42,085 bases of DNA from a bacterium (GTDB lineage Bacteria > Actinomycetota > UBA4738 > HRBIN12): assembly GCA_023251895.1 (NCBI GenBank), contig JAHEXX010000004.1, positions 1 to 42,085 on the forward strand. The letters run 5' to 3'. Made by a program: the position numbers and the translations under genes. Positions 8,333-16,842 of the stretch are shown here, piece after piece (the stretch's first letter is position 1; every line of letters starts with the position of its first letter). The notes beneath the pieces are model-generated. The model did no database searches, was not told where the DNA came from, and saw nothing but the letters and a program-made list of their open reading frames with translations.

Positions 8333-9646
8333 GTGGACACCCCTCAGACCAAGTATGCGAAGACCCCCGACGGCGTCTACATCGCCTATCAGACGGTGGG
8401 CGACGGCCCGATCGACATCGTCTGGCAGTTCGATTGGTTGGGCAACGTCGACACCATCTGGGAGTACCGACCGTCCGCGGAGTGGTTCCGTGGCCTCGCG
8501 TCGTTCTCGCGTCTTATCTTGCATGACCGTCGCGGAACGGGAGCTTCGAGTCGCAACGTCGACCCCCCCAACCTCGAGACCCGCGTCGCGGATCTGACGG
8601 TGGTCTTGGATGCCGTCGGCTCCGAGCGGCCGGTCCTCGGCGGCGCACTCGAAGGTGGCGCGCCTAACATCCTGTTCGCGGCCACGTTTCCCGAGCGCGT
8701 CCACTCCCTCTTCTGGTGGTACCCGGCACCACGCACGACCCGGGCGCCCGACTACCCGTACGGTGCGGACGCCGAGGTCCTGGAGCGATCCACGCACGCC
8801 ACCATCGATCTCTGGGGCACCGACGCTTACGGTTATTCGGTGTGGACGGGGACGCAGCCGGAGGCGGGGCACGTCCCGTGGGGTTGGCTCAGCCGGCAGA
8901 CGGCCACCCCCGACGTGGCCGTCGCGATGGACCGGATCTACAACGAGACCGATGTCCGAGGCGCCATGCCATCGATCACTGCGCCCATGCTCCTCCTGGC
9001 TCGCGAGAACGACCGCGAGGCGCTCGAGTACCTGGCCACGCTCCTGCGTCAACCCCAGATCCGCCTCTTCCCCGGTGCGGATGAGTTGAGGATCCACGAG
9101 CAACCCGCCGTGTTGGATGTGGTCCGGGAGTTCGTCGGCGTCGAGCCGGACGCGCCGGAGCTCGACACCGTGTTGTCGACCGTCCTTTTCACGGACATCG
9201 TGGGGTCGACGCAGAAACAGGCCGAGATGGGCGACTACAGGTACAAGGGCCTGCTCGAGCAGCATCACGAGATCGTCCGAGACGGCCTCCGCCGCTGGCA
9301 CGGCCTCGAGTCAGACACCGTAGGAGATGGCTTCTACGCAACGTTCGATGGGCCGGCACGCGCGATCCGCTGTGCCCTCGAGGTCGGCCACCGCCTCCTC
9401 GACCTCGGGATCGAGATCCGCGCCGGCGTGCACACGGGCGAGTGCGAGCTGATCGACGGCAAGATCGGGGGCATCACCGTGTCGATCGGAGCTCGGGTCG
9501 CCGCGACCGCGGGCGCATCCGAGGTGCGCGTCTCGCAGACCGTGAAGGACCTGGTGGCCGGCTCCGGTCTGACCTTCGAGGACGCGGGCGATCACGAGCT
9601 GAAGGGCGTCCCTGACCGATGGCACCTCTATCGAGTGGTCAAGTAG
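8333..9646 (+). CDS. Alpha/beta-hydrolase-like domain fused to class III adenylate/guanylate cyclase
   Basis: N-terminal VYIAYQTVGDGPIDIVW...HDRRGTGASS...FAATFPERV; C-terminal VLFTDIVGST, TVGDGFYATFDGPARAI, HTGECELIDGKIGGITVSIGARVAA, HELKGVPDRWHLYRV. Confidence 0.9.
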   Translation: MDTPQTKYAKTPDGVYIAYQTVGDGPIDIVWQFDWLGNVDTIWEYRPSAEWFRGLASFSRLILHDRRGTGASSRNVDPPNLETRVADLTVVLDAVGSERPVLGGALEGGAPNILFAATFPERVHSLFWWYPAPRTTRAPDYPYGADAEVLERSTHATIDLWGTDAYGYSVWTGTQPEAGHVPWGWLSRQTATPDVAVAMDRIYNETDVRGAMPSITAPMLLLARENDREALEYLATLLRQPQIRLFPGADELRIHEQPAVLDVVREFVGVEPDAPELDTVLSTVLFTDIVGSTQKQAEMGDYRYKGLLEQHHEIVRDGLRRWHGLESDTVGDGFYATFDGPARAIRCALEVGHRLLDLGIEIRAGVHTGECELIDGKIGGITVSIGARVAATAGASEVRVSQTVKDLVAGSGLTFEDAGDHELKGVPDRWHLYRVVK

Positions 9647-9860
9647 GTCACTTCGCTCGCGTGACCTCGGTGACGTCGGGGTCCCGGAGCACGGCCGGCG
9701 CCTGCCGTCGAGTCCCGCGAGTACTTCCGGTCCCTTGGCCGTTTCCTCGGTCTCTGACCCCATGCGTACACTGCTTCCGTGAAGGACCGGGGAGCTTTCG
9801 TCCGTATCGCCCTCACCGCTCGAGGGAAACGGATCGCCCATGAGCGGGATGTTGGAGGGC

Positions 9861-10994
9861 CTACGTGAGCTCTAGTCGGGTAACGGCCCGATCGTACTGT
9901 GCAATCCAGATCGCGTTCGACGCCCAATCGAACAAGCCACTTCCTTCGAATGCCGGCAACTTGCCGACGACTACCGAAGGTCCCAGGCGGAGGTCTGTCA
10001 GGTCGAGGCCAGCCACGCGGATCGCCGGCTCTCGACCGCCCATGAGCCACAGTTTCCCCGCGCCTACGTCAAACGGGGTCCATTGCTCTTGCACCGTGGC
10101 TACCAGGCTAGCGTCGTTGGTGATCGCGTCGACGCGGGTCAAGCGTGTGCTGGCCGTATCCCAGCCGGCTATCCACAAGGCATGGTCTCCGACTGCAAAC
10201 GTGCTCGGAGCGCCATCAAGGCCGATCCGCGCGACGACTTCCCCAGAGTTCGCATCGATCCGAAGCAATTGGCCCCCGCCCGGTTCTGATGCTGTCGCCA
10301 CGATCACCCAGACGTCACCGTTCAGGCTCTGAGGAGGTCCGGTGATGTAACCACCCTGCGGGATACCAAGGGGTACGGTCGCGGCAACCCGATTCGTCGT
10401 CGGGTCGACCCGTGCCAACGAATCCGCGGAGGCCACCGCCCATACCGTGCCGGGTGTGACCGTGACGAACCCACCGAGGCCCGGAATCTCGGCCACAACC
10501 TCGTTTGTGGCTGGATCAAGTCGCAGGAGCGAGCGATCGCTTGCGACCCACAGGGCATCAAGATCCGCCGCCAGCCACCGAGGGTGTGCGATGGGGATCG
10601 TCGCGGTCACCTGGTTGGTCTCAGGGTCGATTCGAGTGACGTTGTCCGCCTCTCCCGAAGGCGAGTTCACGGCGACCCAAACACTGCCGAATCCGGTGGC
10701 AAGGGCCACAGGCTGGCCATCGATGGGCACGTGCCCATCGACTCGAAGGCCGGTCGACGCACCCGAGGACTCAACTGGGCGGCTCGGGGTGGGCACGTCA
10801 CCGCCACCGAAGACGCCGGCAGACCAGAGAGGCATCGACGCCGCCCCGAAGATCAAGAACGCGCCAAGCACGACTCCAGCCCGCCGCCTTAGACGCCGCC
10901 GTTCGATCCGTCGCCTGGTCTCCGCGAAGGCCTCATCGACGGACACCGGCCCAGCCATGGCCCAACCCACCCGCTCTCGAAGGCTATTCGGCAT
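9861..10994 (-). CDS. Membrane-anchored beta-propeller (Vgb/NHL/YncE-like) protein, putative sigma-factor partner
   Basis: N-terminal about 40 aa cytosolic, one transmembrane segment (AGVVLGAFLIFGAASMPLW), then repeats of 'xxRIDPETNxVxATIPI / LRLDPATNEVVAEIPG / ARVDPTTNRVAATVPLG'. Overlaps the sigma factor gene by 11 bp. Confidence 0.75.
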   Translation of the reverse strand: MPNSLRERVGWAMAGPVSVDEAFAETRRRIERRRLRRRAGVVLGAFLIFGAASMPLWSAGVFGGGDVPTPSRPVESSGASTGLRVDGHVPIDGQPVALATGFGSVWVAVNSPSGEADNVTRIDPETNQVTATIPIAHPRWLAADLDALWVASDRSLLRLDPATNEVVAEIPGLGGFVTVTPGTVWAVASADSLARVDPTTNRVAATVPLGIPQGGYITGPPQSLNGDVWVIVATASEPGGGQLLRIDANSGEVVARIGLDGAPSTFAVGDHALWIAGWDTASTRLTRVDAITNDASLVATVQEQWTPFDVGAGKLWLMGGREPAIRVAGLDLTDLRLGPSVVVGKLPAFEGSGLFDWASNAIWIAQYDRAVTRLELT

Positions 10995-11595
10995 CTTGGT
11001 CCCCGAGCGCGCTACGAAGTCCTTGGCGGGCGCGATGCAGCCGCACCCTCACCGAGGCGGGTTTCAGATGGAGCGTCGAGGCGGCCTCCTCCGGCGTGAG
11101 TCCCATCCACTCGACCAAGACGAGCGCCTCGCGTTGCGTGCGGGGCAGTCTTCTCACAGATCGGACAACGTCAACGCGGATCGCCGCGTCTGTCCCCGGG
11201 TCAGGCATCTCGTGACGGCCTGGAGCCTTCATACGCGATCGGACAAGGTTCCTCACCCTTCGGCGATCGAGATTGAAGGCGATGCGATACACGTAGGCCG
11301 TCGGATCGCTCGCCGCCCTGACCCTGGCCCAGCGCTCGTACGCGCGGACCATCGCCTCTTGAGCCAAGTCCTCTCCTTCCGCTCTGTCGCCGCAGAGGAG
11401 CCACATCGCTCGAAAGAGCCGCTCGTACTCCCGGCGGAAGAAACCCTCGAAGTCCTCGAGTCGCCCCCCGACCTCACCCACAGCCCTCTCAGTCAAGCCC
11501 CCTTCACTCCCTTGATAGAAGAGTCCGTTTCCCTTCCGTTTGTTGCAGGCTTCCCATTTCTCGAACGGTCGCCCCTGAGTGGGCGGGGTCCTCAT
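10984..11595 (-). CDS. RNA polymerase sigma-70 family (ECF/SigE-like) factor
   Basis: FFRREYERLFRAMWLLCGDRAEGEDLAQEAMVRAYERW (region 2); LPRTQREALVLVEWMGLTPEEAASTLHLKPASVRVRLHRARQGL (region 4). Start uncertain. Confidence 0.85.
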   Translation of the reverse strand: MRTPPTQGRPFEKWEACNKRKGNGLFYQGSEGGLTERAVGEVGGRLEDFEGFFRREYERLFRAMWLLCGDRAEGEDLAQEAMVRAYERWARVRAASDPTAYVYRIAFNLDRRRVRNLVRSRMKAPGRHEMPDPGTDAAIRVDVVRSVRRLPRTQREALVLVEWMGLTPEEAASTLHLKPASVRVRLHRARQGLRSALGDQDAE

Positions 11596-11705
11596 GAGCC
11601 GATTCTGACATTCACGTGCAGTGGTCCACGGGCGACCGCTCCTACCGCTATGACGATGGCTTCTGGAACCGGGTCCTATCCACGGTCGCTCCGTATACTG
11701 CTTCC

Positions 11706-11803
11706 TAGGAGTACCGGGGAGCTCGGGGCAACCGGGCTGAGAGGCCGCCTTCGATGCGGCGGCGACCCGAAGGAACCTGAACCGGGTAATGCCGGCGGAG
11801 GGA
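11706..11803 (+). promoter_or_regulatory. TPP riboswitch (THI element)
   Basis: Conserved core: ...GGGCAACCGGGCTGAGAGGCC...GGCGACCCGAAGGAACCTGAACCGGGTAATGCCGGCGGAGGGA, immediately upstream of thiG. A -10-like TATACT lies at 11693-11698. Confidence 0.92.
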
Positions 11804-11809
11804 GTGTCG

Positions 11810-12595
11810 GTGGCATCGCACGATCCCCTGGTCATCGCGGGGCGTGAGTTCGCGTCCCGGCTCATCGTGGGCACGGGCAAATTCGGCTCGTTCGAAGTCA
11901 TGCGCGACGCCCTGGAGGCCAGCCGCACCGAGATCGTCACCGTGGCCCTGCGGCGGGTGGACCTGGAGGCCACCGGCGGGCCGGACATCCTGGAGTTCAT
12001 CGATCCAGACCGCTACCTGCTGCTGCCCAACACCTCCGGTGCGATGGACGCCGAGGAGGCCGTGCGGATCGCGAACCTGGCCCGGGCGGCCGGGATGCCT
12101 GCCTGGGTCAAGCTGGAGGTCACCCCGGAACCCCGGTACCTGCTGCCCGACCCGGTGGAGACGCTGAAAGCGGCCGAGGCCCTGGTGAAGGGGGGCTTCA
12201 CCGTGCTGCCGTACATCAACGCCGACCCGGTGCTGGCGAAGCGCCTTGAGGAGGTCGGCTGCGCCACGGTCATGCCGCTCGGCTCCTGGATCGGGTCGAA
12301 CAAGGGCATCCGAACCTGCGAAGCGGTCCAGATCATCGTGGAGCAGGCCACGGTGCCGGTGGTGGTGGACGCTGGCCTGGGCGCGCCGTCTCACGCCGCC
12401 GAGGCCATGGAGATGGGGGTCGACGCCGTGCTGGTGAACACCGCGATCGCCATCGCCGGGGACCCGGTGGAGATGGCTGGGGCGTTCCGGCTGGGGGTGG
12501 AGGCGGGCCGTCGGGCGTTCCTGGCGGGCAAGCCGGCCGAACGTGACGTTGCCGAGGCGTCGAGCCCGCTGACCGGGTTCCTAGAGGGAACGTGA
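11810..12595 (+). CDS. thiG: Thiazole synthase
   Basis: [31 protein letters not shown]...[35 protein letters not shown] 11810 is preferred over ATG 11789, which lies inside the riboswitch. Confidence 0.93.
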   Translation: MASHDPLVIAGREFASRLIVGTGKFGSFEVMRDALEASRTEIVTVALRRVDLEATGGPDILEFIDPDRYLLLPNTSGAMDAEEAVRIANLARAAGMPAWVKLEVTPEPRYLLPDPVETLKAAEALVKGGFTVLPYINADPVLAKRLEEVGCATVMPLGSWIGSNKGIRTCEAVQIIVEQATVPVVVDAGLGAPSHAAEAMEMGVDAVLVNTAIAIAGDPVEMAGAFRLGVEAGRRAFLAGKPAERDVAEASSPLTGFLEGT

Positions 12596-13773
12596 ACGAG
12601 GACGGATTCATTGAGCCGGCGCCGGCGGTGACCTTCGCCGAAGAGCTGGCGCGGCTGCCATTCGACCGCCTTCTGGAGGCGGCGGCGACCGCGTCGGGCG
12701 CGCGGGTGGAAGGCGCGCTGGCGACGAGCCCGGTGGAGCGGACCCTCGACGATTTCGCGGCGCTGCTGTCGCCGGCGGCGGGGGAGCGGCTGGAGGACCT
12801 GGCGGCGGCGTCGCGCAGGTTGACGGTTGCCCGCTTCGGCCGGACGATGCGGATGTACGCGCCGCTGTACCTGTCGAACGAGTGCCTGACCACGTGCGCG
12901 TACTGCGGGTTCGCCCGGGAGCTCCCGATCGCGCGCAAGACCCTTTCGCCCCAGGAGACCCTGAAGGAGGCCCGGTATTTGCTGCGGCAGGGGTTCCGGT
13001 CGATCCTGCTGCTGACCGGGGAACACGAGCGGCTGACCGGCGTGGACTTCCTGGAGGAGCGGATCCGGCTGCTGGCCGAGGAGGTGCCCCAGCTCACGAT
13101 CGAGGTACAGGTGTGGAGCGAGCCCGAGTACTGCCGGCTGGTGGAGGCGGGCTGCGAGGGCACCGTGATCTACCAGGAGACCTACCACCCGGACACCTAC
13201 GCGAAGGTCCACCTGGCCGGGCGGAAGCGCCGGTACCGGTGGCGCCTGCTGGGACCGGAGCGGGCGGCCCGAGCCGGGATGCGGCGGGTCGGGATCGGAG
13301 CGCTGTGGGGGCTGCACGAGGACTGGCGGTACGAGGCAGTCGCGGTGGCGGCGCACGCCGCGTTCCTGCAACGGAACTACTGGCGGACCCAGGTGAGCGT
13401 GTCGGTGCCGCGCCTTCGGCCCAGCGCGGCGGGATTCCAGCCGGGGACCCCTGTCTCGGACCGCGACCTGGCGCAGGTGGTGTGCGCGCTGCGGCTGTTC
13501 CTTCCCGACGCCGGGCTGGTGCTGTCCACGCGCGAGGCCCCGGCGGTGCGGGACGGGCTGGCCCGTATCGGCATCACGCACATGAGCGCCGGCTCGCACA
13601 CGGAGCCCGGGGGCTACGAGCACCCGAAGGAAGCCGCCGAGCAGTTCGAGATCGCCGATGTGCGGTCCACCGAGGAAGTCGCCGAGAGGCTCCGGGAGAT
13701 GGGCTACGACGTGGTGTGGGAGGACTGGGCCCGCGTCACGCCGCGCGTGGAGTCGGCGCTCGCAGGGCGGTGA
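12592..13773 (+). CDS. thiH: 2-iminoacetate synthase (radical SAM)
   Basis: [27 protein letters not shown] (CxxxCxxC), [35 protein letters not shown]-like core; 4-bp overlap with thiG. Confidence 0.92.
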   Translation: MNEDGFIEPAPAVTFAEELARLPFDRLLEAAATASGARVEGALATSPVERTLDDFAALLSPAAGERLEDLAAASRRLTVARFGRTMRMYAPLYLSNECLTTCAYCGFARELPIARKTLSPQETLKEARYLLRQGFRSILLLTGEHERLTGVDFLEERIRLLAEEVPQLTIEVQVWSEPEYCRLVEAGCEGTVIYQETYHPDTYAKVHLAGRKRRYRWRLLGPERAARAGMRRVGIGALWGLHEDWRYEAVAVAAHAAFLQRNYWRTQVSVSVPRLRPSAAGFQPGTPVSDRDLAQVVCALRLFLPDAGLVLSTREAPAVRDGLARIGITHMSAGSHTEPGGYEHPKEAAEQFEIADVRSTEEVAERLREMGYDVVWEDWARVTPRVESALAGR

Positions 13774-13778
13774 GGACG

Positions 13779-13979
13779 ATGCGGGTCGTGGCGAACGGCA
13801 AGCCGCGCGAAGTGGGGCCCGGCGCGACGGTGGAGGACCTGATCCGCTTCGTCGGCCTGGACCCTCAGTACGTGATCGTGGAACACAATGGGGAAGCGTT
13901 GGAGCGCAAGCGGTACGGCGAGGCTCGCCTGACCGAGGGCGACCGGCTCGAGTTAGTGCGGGCGGTGGCCGGTGGGTGA
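13779..13979 (+). CDS. thiS: Sulfur carrier protein ThiS
   Basis: [66 protein letters not shown], 66 aa with terminal GG. Confidence 0.92.
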   Translation: MRVVANGKPREVGPGATVEDLIRFVGLDPQYVIVEHNGEALERKRYGEARLTEGDRLELVRAVAGG

Positions 13980-14613
13980 CCTCGGCGATCGACGTCGGGA
14001 ACGACTCGCACGGTCTCGGTTGTACGTCGTGACCGACGCCCGGCGGCGCCGGGGCGACCTGAAGGACTTCCTCGAGTCGATCCTGTCGGCCGGCGTCGAC
14101 ATCGTGCAGCTCCGGGAGAAGGACGCCGAAGCCGGCGACCTGCTCCGGTGGGGCGAGGTGTTCGGGGAGGCGGCGGAACGGCACGGCGCGCTGTTCACGG
14201 TCAACGACCGGCCCGACGTCGCGCTCGCCCTCGAGGCCGACGGCGTTCACGTCGGGCAGAACGACCTGCCCGCGGCGTGGGTCCGCCGGATCCTGGGGCC
14301 CGACGCGATCGTCGGCGTCTCCTGCCACTCCGTCCAGGACCACGCGAACGCCCCGCCCGAGGCCGATTACTTGACCGCCGGCCCCGTGTGGTCGACACCG
14401 ACCAAACCGGGCCGCCCGAGGACGGGCCTCGAGCTGGTTCGCATCGCGGCGGCCAACGTGACGAACCCCTGGTTCGCCATCGGGGGCATCAACGAGGCGA
14501 ACGTGCGCGAGGTGGTCGAGGCCGGCGCTACCCGGATCGTGGTCGTCAGAGCAGTCACCGAGGCCGATGACCCGCCCGCCGCGGTGAAGGCGCTCCTGGC
14601 GTCCCTACCTTAG
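13972..14613 (+). CDS. thiE: Thiamine-phosphate synthase
   Basis: [70 protein letters not shown] start overlaps thiS. Confidence 0.93.
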   Translation: MGDLGDRRRERLARSRLYVVTDARRRRGDLKDFLESILSAGVDIVQLREKDAEAGDLLRWGEVFGEAAERHGALFTVNDRPDVALALEADGVHVGQNDLPAAWVRRILGPDAIVGVSCHSVQDHANAPPEADYLTAGPVWSTPTKPGRPRTGLELVRIAAANVTNPWFAIGGINEANVREVVEAGATRIVVVRAVTEADDPPAAVKALLASLP

Positions 14614-14641
14614 GGCTGGACTGCGCGGCAGCGCCTTGTCG

Positions 14642-15523
14642 TCAGATGGACCAGCGAGCCCTTCTCGGATCCCACCGGCCCTCGGCATGTCCAGCGAGTG
14701 CCGGCTCAAGGAGCGCCGCCGCTTCCGCGTGCCCTGCACGAACATCGCCATCGATCCCGACCTCCCCGGCTGCCTTACGGTAGGGCACCGACCAGTCCGC
14801 CGGAGGGGACGGGAAACCGGAGGGGAGCGGTTGCTGCCCGCGAGCTCTGAAGGTGACCTCCAGCGCCTCGCGGAGGCGGCCAGCATCGAGCCCGATCTCT
14901 TGAGCCACGACCACGAGATCGATCAGGTCCTTGACCCGGCTGCTCGATTCACCCCTGGCGTAGATGCGCGTGTAGGCGTGAACCTTCTCCGCCACCTGCT
15001 GCTCGATGGGGATCGCCGGAACCACGGCACTCTCGATCCCGGCGAAGGAGAGGAGGTCGGGCCCCTTCACGGGCTCCGGCCGCCAGCCGAGGGGATCCGA
15101 GAAGCCCACGTCCACGAAGACCTCCTCGAACAGCCGGCCTCCGAGTTCGGCCCGTTCCAGGAACCGCACGCTGGCACCCCCGATCTCCCTGGTTGGTCCG
15201 GCCCTCTCCACGGAGAACACGAAGAAGTCGCCCAGGTCGACGGTTTGGGCTGCCAGGAGATCCTCGGTCGCGGCCTCCTCGTCGTCACGGCGGACGAGGT
15301 CCATGTCCTTGGTGGCTCGTCCCCGGCCCGCCAAACGGAAGTCGAGCGCCAGCGCACCCTTCAGCACCCACCGGTCGGGGGCTGCCATAACGAGACGGGC
15401 GAGCAGTCGGTCGAAGGTCACCGTCTTGCGCAGCCGGATCAGGGACACGCCTGTGGTCCGGGAGCGGTGGAGCAATCGCTGTTCCAGCGCCTGCCGGAAC
15501 ACCCCCGCCGACTCGTACCTCAC
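14642..15523 (-). CDS. abiEii: AbiEii-type nucleotidyltransferase toxin (type IV TA)
   Basis: WVLKGALALDFRLAGRGRATKDMDLV (NTase motif) and EKVHAYTRIYARGESSSRVKDLIDL; ATGA overlap with the upstream antitoxin. Confidence 0.85.
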   Translation of the reverse strand: MRYESAGVFRQALEQRLLHRSRTTGVSLIRLRKTVTFDRLLARLVMAAPDRWVLKGALALDFRLAGRGRATKDMDLVRRDDEEAATEDLLAAQTVDLGDFFVFSVERAGPTREIGGASVRFLERAELGGRLFEEVFVDVGFSDPLGWRPEPVKGPDLLSFAGIESAVVPAIPIEQQVAEKVHAYTRIYARGESSSRVKDLIDLVVVAQEIGLDAGRLREALEVTFRARGQQPLPSGFPSPPADWSVPYRKAAGEVGIDGDVRAGHAEAAALLEPALAGHAEGRWDPRRARWSI

Positions 15524-16140
15524 GTTTCCTGGCGGTCCTGGATCGCGCGGCGGATGAGCTGTTCCACCCGACCCCCTCGCTGTCGGCTGGCGGCAAGAAG
15601 TTGGCGCTTCGTCGCCATCCCCCGCTCGACTGCCTCCCTCGCGGCGGCCACGACCTGATCCGGAGCCGTTCCCGCCTCGGCGGTATCGAGGATCGAGCGG
15701 ACCGGGGAGGTCATTCGGATCCCGTCTCGGATCACGACGTCGGCCTGGGTCAACTCCCTGGTGGTGGTATGAACCCGCACACCGCCGGCCGCCGGACGGT
15801 ATCGCTTGGAGCGAGGCACGGTGACGTGGACCGCCTCAGGGACGACGTCGGAGAGCCCGAGGAGCTCCAGGGCGCTCTCGTGGGAAACCACAGCCTCGTC
15901 CCGGCCCACCGCGAGCCTGGCGGCGAGGACGCCCTCCCGGGGCGAGGCCGGATACTGGCGGAACCGGTAGAGGCCCCGACGGACCCGGATGAACCGGCCC
16001 CCCTCGCGCGCATGGTGGCCGAGGAGTGCGCTGCTGAACCCGCACCGGCGGGCTTGGGCGGCGGTGAAGTAGCCTCCCTGCTCCGAGGCGAAGAGGAAGA
16101 GCCGCTCGTGTTGCGGCTCTCCGGCCTTTGTGTCATGCAT
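15520..16140 (-). CDS. abiEi: AbiEi-type antitoxin / transcriptional regulator
   Basis: N-terminal winged HTH (GGYFTAAQARRCGFSSALLGHHAREGGRFIRVRRGLYRF), SHESALELLGLSDVVPEAVHVTVPRSKR. Confidence 0.85.
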   Translation of the reverse strand: MHDTKAGEPQHERLFLFASEQGGYFTAAQARRCGFSSALLGHHAREGGRFIRVRRGLYRFRQYPASPREGVLAARLAVGRDEAVVSHESALELLGLSDVVPEAVHVTVPRSKRYRPAAGGVRVHTTTRELTQADVVIRDGIRMTSPVRSILDTAEAGTAPDQVVAAAREAVERGMATKRQLLAASRQRGGRVEQLIRRAIQDRQET

Positions 16141-16175
16141 AGGTCAAAGGATACTTGACCTTCTCATGACATCAA
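16131..16175 (-). promoter_or_regulatory. abiE promoter with nested palindromic operator (TGTCATG-N4-GGTCAA-N7-TTGACC-N4-CATGACA, 16131-16171)
   Basis: Perfect 7-bp outer and 6-bp inner arms about one centre. Minus strand: -35 TTGATG (16170-16175), 16-nt spacer, -10 TATCCT (16148-16153), then 7 nt to the abiEi ATG (16138-16140). Confidence 0.75.
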
Positions 16176-16215
16176 GGGCCTTGTACCAATGAAGCTGGAA
16201 TAGGAGGCGCCCCCC

Positions 16216-16839
16216 CTAGGTGGAACGGTTGGGCCGGGCCTTCCGCATGCTTCCCAGGGAATGGATCGACTCGGCGATCAGCAGCCCTGCGATGATCAGA
16301 GCGGCCACGGGATCCGCCCACCACCACCCCGCGAACCGGTTGAGGGCCAACCCCGAGAGCGCCAGGCCGCCCAGCCCTGCGCCCGCCGCCGAGAGGAGCC
16401 CATCGAGCCGGAGGGCGGGGCTGTCCAGGCGCCGCGACAGGCGCAGCTTCCCCACGGCAAGGGGCGGCAGGACCAGGAGCGACGCGCTGGCCAGACCCAG
16501 GCCGAACCACGAAGCCTCGGGCGGCGTCCCCCCGGCCAGGGTCCGCGCGGCCCGGACGGCGACGAACGCTGCGACCGCGGCCAGGGCGACGCTCACGACC
16601 CGCAGGGCGACGTCCTCCGCCCGCTCCGCTCGATCGGCCGAACGGCCCTCGGCGCGGAACCGCCACACAAGAACCGCCGACGCCGTCGCGTCCACCTCAG
16701 TGGCCAGTCCGAAGGCGACCAACGCGGAACTCTCCGTGGCGATGGCGGTCGCGATGGCAGTGCCGCCGACGACCACGTTCCAGGCGACCGTCAGCGCGCA
16801 CAGCCGGGCCGCGGCGGCCAGGTCCGATCGACGGTCCAA
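16216..16839 (-). CDS. Cation efflux (CDF)-like membrane protein
   Basis: About five hydrophobic segments; ALRLDGLLSAAGAGLGGLAL...WWWADPVAALIIAGLLIAESIHSL resembles the CDF domain end. Confidence 0.65.
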   Translation of the reverse strand: MDRRSDLAAAARLCALTVAWNVVVGGTAIATAIATESSALVAFGLATEVDATASAVLVWRFRAEGRSADRAERAEDVALRVVSVALAAVAAFVAVRAARTLAGGTPPEASWFGLGLASASLLVLPPLAVGKLRLSRRLDSPALRLDGLLSAAGAGLGGLALSGLALNRFAGWWWADPVAALIIAGLLIAESIHSLGSMRKARPNRST

Positions 16840-16842
16840 GGC

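Noticed and set aside
12391-14343. 650-aa antisense ORF across thiG-thiH-thiS-thiE
   Set aside because: Antisense to four clearly recognised thi genes; no recognisable domain.
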